From Phytohabitans sp052068095 (GTDB lineage Bacteria; Actinomycetota; Actinomycetes; Mycobacteriales; Micromonosporaceae): a stretch of DNA of 64,000 nt. The stretch is taken from the NCBI RefSeq assembly GCF_052068095.1, contig NZ_JBQHDG010000038.1, positions 9,141-73,140 on the forward strand. The letters are read 5' to 3'. Shown here in pieces: positions 49,464 to 57,444 of this stretch (position 1 is the stretch's first letter; every line of letters begins with the position of its first letter). The notes below the pieces were generated by a model, which did no database searches, was not told where the DNA came from, and was given only the letters and a program-made list of their open reading frames with translations. Position numbers and translations under genes: made by a program.

Positions 49464-49490
49464 GCGGGGGCCGGCGCGACCGGCCCCCGC
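49464..49490 (+). promoter_or_regulatory. Intercistronic hairpin
   Basis: GCGGGGGCCGG and CCGGCCCCCGC are a perfect 11-bp stem with a CGCGA loop, nine bases after the binding-protein stop and 21 bases before the first permease. Such hairpins in ABC sugar operons act as partial terminators or RNA stabilisers, giving more binding protein than permease. Confidence 0.7.
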
Positions 49491-49511
49491 TCCGTCCACA
49501 CAGGAGTCTTC

Positions 49512-50465
49512 ATGGCGACAATCACGGCGCACGGCAAACCTGCCGGGGTGTCCGGGCCGCGGCCGCGGCCGCCCGCCCGCCGGCAGGGCCGGCGTAAGCG
49601 CCGGCTCCAGAGCAACCTCACCGGGTACGCGTTCCTCTTCGGCGCCGTGGTCTGTTTCGCCGTCTTCTCGTGGTACCCGATGATCCGCGGCGTCGTGATG
49701 AGCTTTCAGCGGACGCGGCGTGGAGAGACGACGTGGGTCGGCTGGGACAACTACGAACGCATCGTCAACGACCCGAGCTTCTGGACCGCCTGGAAGAACA
49801 CCTTCTACTTCACCGCGCTCGCGCTGATCCTCGGCTACGCGGTGCCGTTTCTCGTCGCGATCCTGCTCAACGAGTTTCGCCACGCCAAGGGCTACCTGCG
49901 CATCCTGGTGTACCTCCCGGTGATGCTGCCGCCGGCGTCCGCCCTCTTCCTGTTCAAGTACTACGCGTACGACCCGAGCGACGCCGGCCTGTTCAACGCG
50001 ATCCTCAAGTTCTTCCACCTGCCCACGTCGGAGTGGATGCAGTCGACGACGATGACGATGCCCGCGATGGTCATCGCCTCCACGTGGATGAACATGGGCG
50101 CCGCCGTGCTCATCTACCTCGCCGCGCTGCAAAATATCCCCGGCGAGCTCTACGAGGCGGCGGAGATCGACGGCGCCGGGATCTGGCGGCGGATCTGGAA
50201 CGTGACGATCCCGCAGACGAAGCTGATCCTCTCGCTGATGGCGATGCTCCAGATCGTGGCCACGATGCAGCTCTTCATCGAGCCACTGATCCTCGCCAAC
50301 GGGGCCGGTACGCAGGATTCGGCCACCTCGGTCGCGTACCTCATCTACCAGCACGGCTTCTTCCAGAACGACCTCAACGGGGCCGCCGCTCTCGGTGTGA
50401 TCATGCTCGTGGTGCTGGCCGGCTTCTCGTTCGTGTACGTGCGACTCACGGCGCAACAGGACTAG
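49512..50465 (+). CDS. ABC sugar permease, MalF-like
   Basis: 317 residues. A basic N-terminus with PRPRPPARRQGRRKR is followed by six membrane helices (first: GYAFLFGAVVCFAVFSWYPM). The cytoplasmic EAA loop that contacts the ATPase reads LYEAAEIDGAGIWRRIWNVT. The length and the conserved WVGWDNYERIVND stretch match carbohydrate permeases of the MalF/UgpA (CUT1) type. Works with the next permease as a heterodimer. It follows the intercistronic hairpin and precedes its partner by two bases. Confidence 0.92.
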   Translation: MATITAHGKPAGVSGPRPRPPARRQGRRKRRLQSNLTGYAFLFGAVVCFAVFSWYPMIRGVVMSFQRTRRGETTWVGWDNYERIVNDPSFWTAWKNTFYFTALALILGYAVPFLVAILLNEFRHAKGYLRILVYLPVMLPPASALFLFKYYAYDPSDAGLFNAILKFFHLPTSEWMQSTTMTMPAMVIASTWMNMGAAVLIYLAALQNIPGELYEAAEIDGAGIWRRIWNVTIPQTKLILSLMAMLQIVATMQLFIEPLILANGAGTQDSATSVAYLIYQHGFFQNDLNGAAALGVIMLVVLAGFSFVYVRLTAQQD

Positions 50466-50467
50466 AC

Positions 50468-51340
50468 ATGACGCGAACCTTGATTTCTCACGCACAGATG
50501 CGGCGCGGACGGGGCAGGTACGTCTACTGGACCCTTCTCACCGTCGTCGTGCTCGTCTTCACGCTGGTCTTCATCGGCCCGCTGTACTGGATGGTCACCG
50601 GCGCCCTCAAGTCGGGCCAGGAGATCGCGCAGACCCCGCCGACGCTGTGGCCGAAGGATCCGCGGCTGACCAACTACACCGACGCGTGGAATCAGCTCGA
50701 CCTCGCCAAGCTGCTCTTCAACACGTTCTACTACGCGGCCGGCGCGCTCGTCTTCCAGCTGGTGCTGGACACGGCCGCGGCGTACGCCCTGTCGAAGCTG
50801 CGCCCCGCCTTCGGCAACGCGATCCTCGGCCTGATGCTCGCCACGCTGATGATCCCGGCGATGGTGCTCATCATCCCGCAGTACGTGACGGTCATCGACC
50901 TGCCGATCCTGCACGTCAACCTGCTGGACTCCCCGCTGGCGCTGTGGCTGCCCGCGGTGGCGAACGCGTTCAACATCTTCCTGCTGAAGCGCTTCTTCGA
51001 CTCGATCCCGGAGGAGATCATGTCAGCGGCCGTCATGGACGGTGCGACGCCGCTCCGTACACTGTGGTCGATCGTCCTGCCGATGTCGCGGCCGATCCTC
51101 GGCGTGGTCTCCATCTTCGCGGTCACCGCGGTGTGGAAAGACTTTCTCTGGCCGAAGCTGGTCATGCCGTCGCCCGAGACCCGGACGGTCAGCGTCGGCA
51201 TCTACGCGTTCTCCGGTGGTACCCCGATGAACGTGGTGGTCGCGGCCGCGGTCATCGCGGCGATCCCGACCATCGTCTTCTTCCTGATTTTCCAGAAGAG
51301 CATCATGTCCGGCCTCACCGCTGGCAGCCTGAAAGGCTAG
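50468..51340 (+). CDS. ABC sugar permease, MalG-like
   Basis: 290 residues from the ATG at 50468, two bases after the stop of the first permease. Six membrane helices and the loop SAAVMDGATPLRTLWSIVLP, which has the conserved Gly of the EAA motif though the E-A-A itself is altered to S-A-A. TLMIPAMVLIIPQYVTVIDL and the C-terminal IFQKSIMSGLTAGSLKG are typical of MalG/UgpE (CUT1). The second half of the membrane channel; the energising ATPase (in actinomycetes usually the shared MsiK) is not encoded here. Confidence 0.92.
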   Translation: MTRTLISHAQMRRGRGRYVYWTLLTVVVLVFTLVFIGPLYWMVTGALKSGQEIAQTPPTLWPKDPRLTNYTDAWNQLDLAKLLFNTFYYAAGALVFQLVLDTAAAYALSKLRPAFGNAILGLMLATLMIPAMVLIIPQYVTVIDLPILHVNLLDSPLALWLPAVANAFNIFLLKRFFDSIPEEIMSAAVMDGATPLRTLWSIVLPMSRPILGVVSIFAVTAVWKDFLWPKLVMPSPETRTVSVGIYAFSGGTPMNVVVAAAVIAAIPTIVFFLIFQKSIMSGLTAGSLKG

Positions 51341-51348
51341 GGACCTTA

Positions 51349-52965
51349 GTGGGTGACAACCACTGGTGGCGCTCCGCCGTCATCTACCAGATCTATCCGC
51401 GCAGCTTCGCCGACGGCAACGGCGACGGCATCGGCGACCTGGGCGGGGTACGCGCCCATCTCGACCACCTGGCCTCGCTCGGCGTCGACGCGGTCTGGTT
51501 CAGCCCCTGGTACGCCTCGCCGCAGGCGGACGCCGGCTACGACGTCGCCGACTACCGGGCGATCGACCCGGTCTTCGGCACGCTCGCCGAGGCGGAGGAG
51601 CTGATCCGGGAGGCGCACGCGCTCGGCATCCGCATCATCGTCGACGTGGTGCCGAACCACTGCTCGGACAAGCACGCGTGGTTCGTCGAAGCGGTTCAGA
51701 ACGGCCCCGGTTCGACCGCCCGCGACCTGTTCTGGTTTCGCCCCGGCCGCGGACCGGACGGTGACCTGCCGCCGAACGACTGGCAGTCCATCTTCGGCGG
51801 CCCCGCCTGGACCAGGGTCGAAGACGGCGAGTGGTACCTGCACCTGTTCGCGCCCGAGCAGCCCGACCTCAACTGGGAGCACCCGAAGGTCCGCGAGGAG
51901 TTCGAAGACGTGCTGCGCTTCTGGCTCGACCGGGGCGCGGACGGCATCCGCATCGACTCGGCCGCCTTGCTGATGAAGGACGGCACGCTCGCCGACTTCG
52001 ACCCGGCCCACCCGCCGGTCCCGCACCCCTTCCAGGACCGGGACGAGGTGCACGAGGTGTACCGGGCGTGGCGGACGATCGCCGACAGCTACCCGGAGCC
52101 ACGGGCGCTGATCGGCGAGGTGTGGCTGCCCGACGCGGAACGCTTCGCCGCGTACCTGCGCGAGGACGAGATGCACACCGCGTTCAACTTCGCGTTCCTC
52201 GGCTGCCCCTGGGACGCCGCCGCGCTGCGCGCCACCGTCGACGAGACGCTGGCCGTGCACGCACCGGTCAAGGCCGCCGCGACCTGGGTACTGTCCAATC
52301 ACGACGTTCCCCGTCACGTGACCCGGTACGGGCGCGCGGACACGTCGTTCACATTGGACTTTCGCCAGCTGGGCGCGCCCACCGACCGGGCGCTGGGGCT
52401 GCGGCGGGCCCGCGCCGCGCTGCTGCTCAACCTGGCGCTGCCCGGCTCGGTCTACCTGTACCAGGGTGAGGAGCTCGGCCTGGAGGAGATCGAGGACATC
52501 CCGGACGCACTCCGGCAGGACCCGATGTTCTTCCGCACCGCCGGTGAAAACCTCGGCCGTGACGGCTGCCGCGTGCCGATCCCGTGGTCCGGCACCGCCC
52601 CGCCGTTCGGCTTCAGCCCGCCCGGCGCCACCGCCGACCCGTGGCTCCCGCAGCCGGCCAGCTGGCGCGACCGCACCGTGGAGGCCGAGTCGGGCGACCC
52701 GGACTCGATGCTGGAGCTGTACCGCCAGGCCCTGCGGCAGCGGCGCGCCCGACCGGAGTTGGGTGACGGCCCGTTCGCCTGGCTGCCCGGCCCGGACCGG
52801 GTGCTGGTGTTCAGCCGGGGCCCGGCGGCGACGTTCGCCTGCGTGGTCAACCTGTCCGACGTGCCGATCGCTCTGCCCGCGCCCGGCACGGTGGCACTGT
52901 CCAGCAACCCACTGGACGGCGACCTGCTCCCACCGGACACCGCCGCCTGGGTGGTGAGGGACTAG
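51349..52965 (+). CDS. GH13 alpha-glucosidase (oligo-1,6-glucosidase/AglA-like)
   Basis: 538 residues from the GTG at 51349, eight bases after the permease stop. The TIM barrel has the four GH13 regions: DVVPNH at about 99-104, DGIRIDSAALL with nucleophile Asp203, IGEVWLP with acid/base Glu257 and LSNHDVPR with Asp319. The short calcium-like loop DGNGDGIGDLGG near the start and QPDLNWEHPKVREE before region 2 place it in the GH13_23/30 alpha-glucosidase group. No signal peptide, so it cleaves imported oligosaccharide to glucose in the cytoplasm. Last gene of the uptake operon. Confidence 0.93.
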   Translation: MGDNHWWRSAVIYQIYPRSFADGNGDGIGDLGGVRAHLDHLASLGVDAVWFSPWYASPQADAGYDVADYRAIDPVFGTLAEAEELIREAHALGIRIIVDVVPNHCSDKHAWFVEAVQNGPGSTARDLFWFRPGRGPDGDLPPNDWQSIFGGPAWTRVEDGEWYLHLFAPEQPDLNWEHPKVREEFEDVLRFWLDRGADGIRIDSAALLMKDGTLADFDPAHPPVPHPFQDRDEVHEVYRAWRTIADSYPEPRALIGEVWLPDAERFAAYLREDEMHTAFNFAFLGCPWDAAALRATVDETLAVHAPVKAAATWVLSNHDVPRHVTRYGRADTSFTLDFRQLGAPTDRALGLRRARAALLLNLALPGSVYLYQGEELGLEEIEDIPDALRQDPMFFRTAGENLGRDGCRVPIPWSGTAPPFGFSPPGATADPWLPQPASWRDRTVEAESGDPDSMLELYRQALRQRRARPELGDGPFAWLPGPDRVLVFSRGPAATFACVVNLSDVPIALPAPGTVALSSNPLDGDLLPPDTAAWVVRD

Positions 52966-52974
52966 AAGCGTCCG

Positions 52975-53127
52975 GAGCTAGGGTCGCCGCGGCCTCGCCC
53001 ATCCGCCGCCGGTCCCGCTCACCCCTTGCGCCCTGCCCTCAAGAGGGCAGCCCTGTCACTGTCTGGGCGGGTATACGGGAGCCCTGTTGGGAATTCACGC
53101 CCAAGAGGGCTGCCCTCTTGGGGCCAA
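52975..53127. repeat. Dispersed repeats: partial unit A and unit B copy 2
   Basis: 52975-53025 matches the second half of unit A (CCGCGGCCTCGCCCATCCGC, then GGTCCCGCTCACCCC). 53033-53127 is a near copy of unit B at 27411-27505 with arms AAGAGGGCAGCCC (53041-53053) and GGGCTGCCCTCTT (53107-53119). As at 27.4 kb, unit A directly precedes unit B and both follow the 3' end of a plus-strand gene. The rest of the gap, to 53230, shows nothing further. Confidence 0.88.
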
Positions 53128-53230
53128 AGTGGGCCGGATGCACGCTGATCCAGGGCTGGATCGCCGCACACCCGATGCCCGGCTCGGAGCTGGTCCGCTG
53201 GTTGTCCGCCGCCGATCTACCGGCCGAGCG

Positions 53231-53752
53231 TCAGCTCCAGGCGTAGACGCCCGCTGGCGCCGGCGTGGCACTGCCGGCGAAGAGCTGGTCGACCCGGGCT
53301 CGCTCGGCCGCGCTGGGGTTGGCGTTGGCGCAGGAGACCGGTGCGCTGCTGCCGGACATCAGGTCCGAGCAGAGGCCGGTGCGGCGGTCGGGCAGGCCGA
53401 GGATGTGGCCCCACTCGTGGGTGGCGATGCGGGTGCGGTTGTAGCCCTGGTTGACCGCCTGTCGGCCCATGTAGATACGGCCCGAGCCGAGCCCGGTCAC
53501 GTACGCGCGCGGCCATCCACTGTCGACGTAGATGACGACGGTCGCGGGCGAGCCGGCTTGCAGCCGCACGTTGGTCACGCTGCTGTTCCAGATCTGGGCC
53601 GCCTGCGCGAAGTTCGTCGCGAACTCGCCGGCCCGGCTGGCGTCGTAGTAGACGATCCGCGGCGCCGCGGCCGCGGGCGCGTCGGCGAGGACCTGGACGC
53701 CGACGAGCGACATGGAGAGCGCGAGGAGGCCCAAGAAGGCGCGTCTGAGCAT
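53231..53752 (-). CDS. Snapalysin-like (M7) secreted metalloprotease
   Basis: 173 residues from the ATG at 53752 behind AAGGAG. Signal peptide 1-30 (FLGLLALSMSLVGVQVLA). The catalytic centre ATHEWGHILGLPD at about 110-122 gives HExxHxxGxxD, with Asp as third zinc ligand, the mark of family M7 (snapalysin) of Streptomyces. Two Cys pairs frame the end (LCSDLMSGSSAPVSCANANP). The protein has little pro-region, so it may be secreted nearly active. Likely a small extracellular protease for nutrient release. Single-gene transcript. Confidence 0.92.
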   Translation of the reverse strand: MLRRAFLGLLALSMSLVGVQVLADAPAAAAPRIVYYDASRAGEFATNFAQAAQIWNSSVTNVRLQAGSPATVVIYVDSGWPRAYVTGLGSGRIYMGRQAVNQGYNRTRIATHEWGHILGLPDRRTGLCSDLMSGSSAPVSCANANPSAAERARVDQLFAGSATPAPAGVYAWS

Positions 53753-53842
53753 TGTGGACTCCTTGTGGGAGCTGACATCGATGCTCGACAATCTACCGGC
53801 CCGGCGTACGGCGCGCGGCATAGCAGTTCGCCCATAGCGCCG

Positions 53843-54346
53843 CTACCGCGTCCCCATCGGCAGCAGGCCGGCCACCGCCGGCGTGAACACGTCGATCAGG
53901 TCCCACAGCTCGCGCGCACCCGTCGCCACACGCGCCACCTGCGGATCGGTGTGCCGCAGGAAGGCCAGGTGGCGGCAGGCGTGCGCGGCGACGTCCACCG
54001 GACGCACCACCGCCGGGCTCGGCGTGAGCGGGTCGGGCCCGCGCGTAGCCGGCAGGTCGAGCACCGGCTCGGCCGCCGCGGCCGGATCCGGGTCGGGCAG
54101 CGCCACGTACGTGAGCACGATGCCACCGGCGGTGTGTCGCCACGACGTCGAGTGCAGCAATCCCACACCCGGGCCGGCCAGGCTCCGCGCGCAGGCGTCC
54201 GGGTGCTCGCCAGCACCGAGCTGCCCTGACACGGTGCGGAAGCAGAGCCGTCCGCTCCGTGCGCTCAGCAACACGGTCTCGACGTGCGCCCGGACGCCCG
54301 GGATCATCGCAGCGGAGCCCGGCGGCTCGTCACCGCCAGGTTCCAT
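53843..54346 (-). CDS. Hypothetical protein, 167 residues
   Basis: Starts with ATG at 54346 or the in-frame ATG at 54307. The middle is beta-rich (RSGRLCFRTVSGQLGAG, STSWRHTAGGIVLTYVALP), then a proline-rich spacer and a helical C-terminus (PVDVAAHACRHLAFLRHTDP, ARVATGARELWDLIDVF). No signal peptide or membrane helix. The central part has a Nudix-like feel (WRHTAGGIVLTY) but no Nudix box is present. Family not recognised. Divergent from the channel gene, about 70 bases away. Confidence 0.6.
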   Translation of the reverse strand: MEPGGDEPPGSAAMIPGVRAHVETVLLSARSGRLCFRTVSGQLGAGEHPDACARSLAGPGVGLLHSTSWRHTAGGIVLTYVALPDPDPAAAAEPVLDLPATRGPDPLTPSPAVVRPVDVAAHACRHLAFLRHTDPQVARVATGARELWDLIDVFTPAVAGLLPMGTR

Positions 54347-54417
54347 GCCGGCACTCTACCTTGTTGCCACAAGCTGGCAAGAACGAACCGCACGCGACAG
54401 TCTGGGAGGAGCTCGCC

Positions 54418-55305
54418 GTGCCGCCATCGCGCCTGGCTGACCGCTGTAGCCGCATCGTCCATTCCCGCGCCTTCGAGGTCGCCATCGTCGTAATCATCGG
54501 CGCGAACGCGGTCGTGCTCGGCCTGGAGACCTACCCGCACCTCGGGATGGCAGGTCCCCCGTTGCACCTGCTGGAGTGGTTCTTCCGGGCGGTGTTCGTC
54601 ACCGAGATCGTCATCCGCATCCTCGCTTACGGCCGCCGCCCGCAAGACTTCTTCCGCCACGGCTGGAACGTCTTCGACTTCCTCGTCATCGCCGCCGCCT
54701 TCATCCCCGGCCTGCACGGGGAGTCGCCGATCCTGCGGGTCATCCGCATCGCCCGCGTGGTGCGGCTGGTGCGCTTCTCCCCCGGCCTGCGCACGATCGT
54801 GGCGGCGCTGCTGCGCAGCCTTCCCGGCGTGGGTGGCTTCCTGGCGCTGGCCATGGTGACGCTCTACGTGTACGGCATGGCCGGCTGGCTCATCTTCCGC
54901 CATCACGCGCCCGACGAGTACGGCACGATCGGGCGGGCGGTGCTCACCCTCTTCGTGCTGCTGTCGCTGGAAAACCTGCCCCAGCTCGTCGAGCAGGGCA
55001 TGGCGCTGTCGCCGTGGACGCTCGTGTACTACGTGAGCTACGTGCTCATCACCGCCAACCTGCTGCTCAACATCCTCATCGCGGTCATCGTCAACTCGAT
55101 GGAGGAGGCCCGCCGGCTGGAGATGACCGAGCGGATGGCGGCCGACGAAGACGGCGACGGCGTGCCCGACGAGATCGACCGCATCGCGATCAGCCAGCGC
55201 CTGGACGACCTGCGCGAGCTGGTCGCCGAGCTGGAACGGGAACTGCGCATCGAACGCGACGAGCCGTCGTCGCGGCCGAAAACGCCGTTGCCGCGCGGCC
55301 CGTGA
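54418..55305 (+). CDS. Voltage-gated cation channel (bacterial NaV-like)
   Basis: 295 residues from the GTG at 54418, with GGGAGGAG upstream. Six helices: S1 FEVAIVVIIGANAVVLGLE, S2-S3 around FVTEIVIRILAYG and NVFDFLVIAAAF, S4 RVIRIARVVRLVRFS with regularly spaced arginines, S5, and pore plus S6. The filter region reads LFVLLSLENLP, where the Glu matches the TLESW filter of NaChBac but the Trp is replaced. After S6 a cytoplasmic tail has a calcium-loop-like ADEDGDGVPDEID and a coiled coil (LDDLRELVAELERELRI) that should form the tetramer stalk. Sodium or calcium selectivity cannot be decided. Confidence 0.88.
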   Translation: MPPSRLADRCSRIVHSRAFEVAIVVIIGANAVVLGLETYPHLGMAGPPLHLLEWFFRAVFVTEIVIRILAYGRRPQDFFRHGWNVFDFLVIAAAFIPGLHGESPILRVIRIARVVRLVRFSPGLRTIVAALLRSLPGVGGFLALAMVTLYVYGMAGWLIFRHHAPDEYGTIGRAVLTLFVLLSLENLPQLVEQGMALSPWTLVYYVSYVLITANLLLNILIAVIVNSMEEARRLEMTERMAADEDGDGVPDEIDRIAISQRLDDLRELVAELERELRIERDEPSSRPKTPLPRGP

Positions 55306-55324
55306 TCTCCTTACCGTTTGAGGC

Positions 55325-56521
55325 ATGGGATACGAACTGCTCGCCGGCACCAAGGCGCCCGTACGGGTCTGGACCGACCCGTACGGCATCGAGCCCGAGG
55401 CCGCACAGCAGCTCCGTAACATCGGTCAGCTGCCGTGGGTCGAGGGCGTCGCCGTCATGCCCGACGTCCACTTCGGAAAGGGCGCGACCGTCGGATCCGT
55501 CATCGCCATGCGGCAGGCCGTGTCGCCGGCGGCCGTCGGCGTCGACATCGGTTGCGGCATGTCCGCGGTGCGCACCTCGCTGACCGCGGCCGACCTGCCG
55601 GACAACCTCGGCCCGCTGCGCGCGGCGATCGAAGACACCATCCCGGTCGGCTTCGCCCAGCGCGACAGCGAGGTCGTCCCGCGCCGCGTTCGCGGGTTGG
55701 AGCAGTCCGGGTGGGACGCGTTCTGGCGGCGGTTCGGCACCCTCCACGATGGCGTGTCCAACCTGGAGGGTCGGGCTCACCACCAGATGGGCACGCTCGG
55801 CGGTGGCAACCACTTCATCGAGGTCTGCGTCGAGCAGGGCTCTGATGACGGCCAGGTGTGGCTCATGCTCCACTCGGGCTCGCGCAACATCGGCAAGGAG
55901 CTCGCCGAGCGCCACATCGCCATCGCCCGCCACCTGCCGCACAACACCGACCTGCCCGACCGCGACCTCGCCGTCTTCCTGGCCGGCACGCCGCAGATGG
56001 AGGCATACCGCCGCGACCTGTGGTGGGCGCAGGAGTACGCGCGCCGCAACCGGGCCGTCATGATGGCCCTGCTCTGCGACGTCGTGCGCCAGCTCCTGCC
56101 CCAGGTCACCTACGGCGAGCCGATCAGCTGCCACCACAACTACGTGTCCGAGGAGACCTACGGCGGCGTCGACGTGCTCGTCACCCGCAAGGGCGCGATC
56201 CGGGCCGGCGCCGGCGACCTGGGCATCATCCCGGGCTCGATGGGCACCGGTTCGTACATCGTGCGCGGCCGCGGCAACCCGGACGCGTACTGCTCGGCGT
56301 CCCACGGCGCGGGCCGCCGGATGTCGCGGTCCAAGGCGAAGAAGATGTTCAGCACCGAGGATCTGGAGGCGCAGACGGCCGGCGTCGAGTGCCGCAAGGA
56401 CGCCGGCGTGGTCGACGAGATCCCGGGCGCCTACAAGGACATCGGCCAGGTCATGGAGCAGCAGGAAGACCTTGTCGAGGTGGTCGCCCACCTCAAGCAG
56501 GTCGTTTGCGTGAAGGGCTGA
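55325..56521 (+). CDS. rtcB: RtcB-family RNA ligase
   Basis: 398 residues from the ATG at 55325, 19 bases after the channel gene. All active-site elements are present: VGVDIGCGMSAVRT (metal-binding Asp and Cys), LGGGNHFIEV, MLHSGSRNIG, ISCHHNYVSEE (metal His), GTGSYIVRG, and the guanylate-accepting His at about 327 in SASHGAGRRMSRSKA. RtcB seals RNA 2',3'-cyclic phosphate or 3'-phosphate to 5'-OH ends in tRNA and RNA repair. There is no archease or RtcR regulator nearby. The short length is usual for the actinobacterial RtcB1 type. Confidence 0.93.
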   Translation: MGYELLAGTKAPVRVWTDPYGIEPEAAQQLRNIGQLPWVEGVAVMPDVHFGKGATVGSVIAMRQAVSPAAVGVDIGCGMSAVRTSLTAADLPDNLGPLRAAIEDTIPVGFAQRDSEVVPRRVRGLEQSGWDAFWRRFGTLHDGVSNLEGRAHHQMGTLGGGNHFIEVCVEQGSDDGQVWLMLHSGSRNIGKELAERHIAIARHLPHNTDLPDRDLAVFLAGTPQMEAYRRDLWWAQEYARRNRAVMMALLCDVVRQLLPQVTYGEPISCHHNYVSEETYGGVDVLVTRKGAIRAGAGDLGIIPGSMGTGSYIVRGRGNPDAYCSASHGAGRRMSRSKAKKMFSTEDLEAQTAGVECRKDAGVVDEIPGAYKDIGQVMEQQEDLVEVVAHLKQVVCVKG

Positions 56522-56538
56522 GGAGGCACAATGGGCCG

Positions 56539-57036
56539 GTGCCTGTCGTCGAAGCGGTGATCACCGTCCCAGTGCCCCCGGAGCTGGCGTTCGCCGTGTC
56601 ACAGACGACGGCACCGGTCCGATACCGCTGGGATCCGTTCGTGCGGCGCCAGCACTTCCTCGACGGAGCGCTCCGTCCGGGCAAGGGCGTGCGCACTTAC
56701 ACGCGCTCCAAGCACGGTCTCACCATGGTCAGCGAGTACGTCTCGTTCGCGCCGCCGACCAACGTGGGCATGAAAATGGTGCGCGGGCCGTGGTTTTTCG
56801 AGATGTTCGCGGGCGGGTGGCGTTTCGCACCGGCCGAGACGCCCGGAGACACGGTCGCCACGTGGCGATACAGCTTCCGCTGCCGGCCCGGGTTCCTCCG
56901 GCCGTTCCTCGAACGGGTCGGCGTGTGGGTGCTCGGCCGTGACATCCGGCGACGGATCGCCGGCTATGCCCGCGGATGCGCCGATCCGGTCGTACTCGCC
57001 GCCGCACGCGAGGCGATCACCACAGGCGACGCCTAG
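56539..57036 (+). CDS. SRPBCC (polyketide cyclase/START-like) protein
   Basis: 165 residues from the GTG at 56539; AGGAGG at 56521-56526 is a little far, and a GTG at 56557 is an alternative. Strand and helix order fit the SRPBCC fold: EAVITVPVPPELAFAVSQTT, YRWDPFVRRQHFLDG, KHGLTMVSEYVSFAPPTNVG, ATWRYSFRCRPGFLRPFLER, VLGRDIRRRIAGYA. These proteins bind hydrophobic small molecules; no catalytic pair is visible. It follows RtcB by 17 bases and probably shares its transcript, though a functional link is unclear. Confidence 0.8.
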   Translation: MPVVEAVITVPVPPELAFAVSQTTAPVRYRWDPFVRRQHFLDGALRPGKGVRTYTRSKHGLTMVSEYVSFAPPTNVGMKMVRGPWFFEMFAGGWRFAPAETPGDTVATWRYSFRCRPGFLRPFLERVGVWVLGRDIRRRIAGYARGCADPVVLAAAREAITTGDA

Positions 57037-57041
57037 TTCCC

Positions 57042-57163
57042 GGACCGCGTCAGCGGCGGGCCGCCGCTCCCGCCGGAGACCGCGCGGGTCGGCGGCGAGC
57101 TAGCGCTCGCCGAGATCCCCGACCCGCGCTGCCAGCCCCGCGCCGCAAGCCCGCGGGGCGAAC
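57042..57163. repeat. Dispersed intergenic repeat, unit D copy 2
   Basis: Near copy of 16087-16204 in the same orientation, beginning GACCGCGTCAGC and ending GCGCCGCAAGCCCGCGGG. It follows the SRPBCC stop by only six bases and stands head to head with unit C at 57203-57322, so together they make a large inverted structure. Confidence 0.85.
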
Positions 57164-57202
57164 CCTTGGCGGCCAGCCCGCCGATCAAGGTCTTGCCCGT
57201 GG

Positions 57203-57322
57203 GCTTGCACCGCGGACCCGGCAGTGGACGGCCGGGGGTTTCGGCTCGGTCTACGAGCCGCCGGCCGGGAGCGGTGCCCGCGGGAGCATACGGCCTACAG
57301 GTGACGCGGGCATGGGCAAATA
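57203..57322. repeat. Dispersed intergenic repeat, unit C copy 2
   Basis: Matches 27509-27630 in the blocks GGCCGGGAGCGGTGCCCGCG, GGAGCATA and GACGCGGGCATGGGCAAATA. The segment between units D and C (57164-57202) and the part after C up to the promoter show no other feature. Confidence 0.82.
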
Positions 57323-57372
57323 TGTCTCCGTCTCAAAGCCCTCACACGCTCCCCGCCGCTGATTTCCGACAC

Positions 57373-57401
57373 TTGTCGGTCACTCGGCCGAATGCTAGCG
57401 T
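57373..57401 (+). promoter_or_regulatory. Putative promoter of mddA-like gene
   Basis: TTGTCG (57373-57378) and TAGCGT (57396-57401) with 17 bases between, some 43 bases before the ATG at 57445. It lies just after the repeat cluster, so the gene below it has its own start of transcription. Confidence 0.4.
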
Positions 57402-57444
57402 CCCAGCTTATCGGTCCGTCGACCGAGCGACAGGGGGGTTGGCC

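Noticed and set aside
53033..53127. Reading unit B as a CRISPR-like repeat or an insertion-sequence end
   Set aside because: Only one copy is present per site with no spacers, no transposase frame and no target-site duplication visible.
53843..54346. Calling the 167-residue protein a Nudix hydrolase
   Set aside because: The WRHTAGG segment resembles the start of a Nudix fold, but the GX5EX7REUXEEXGU box is absent.
57166..57444. An N-terminal extension of the MddA-like protein
   Set aside because: It would translate repeat unit C; the family start, ribosome site and a promoter lie at or just before 57445.
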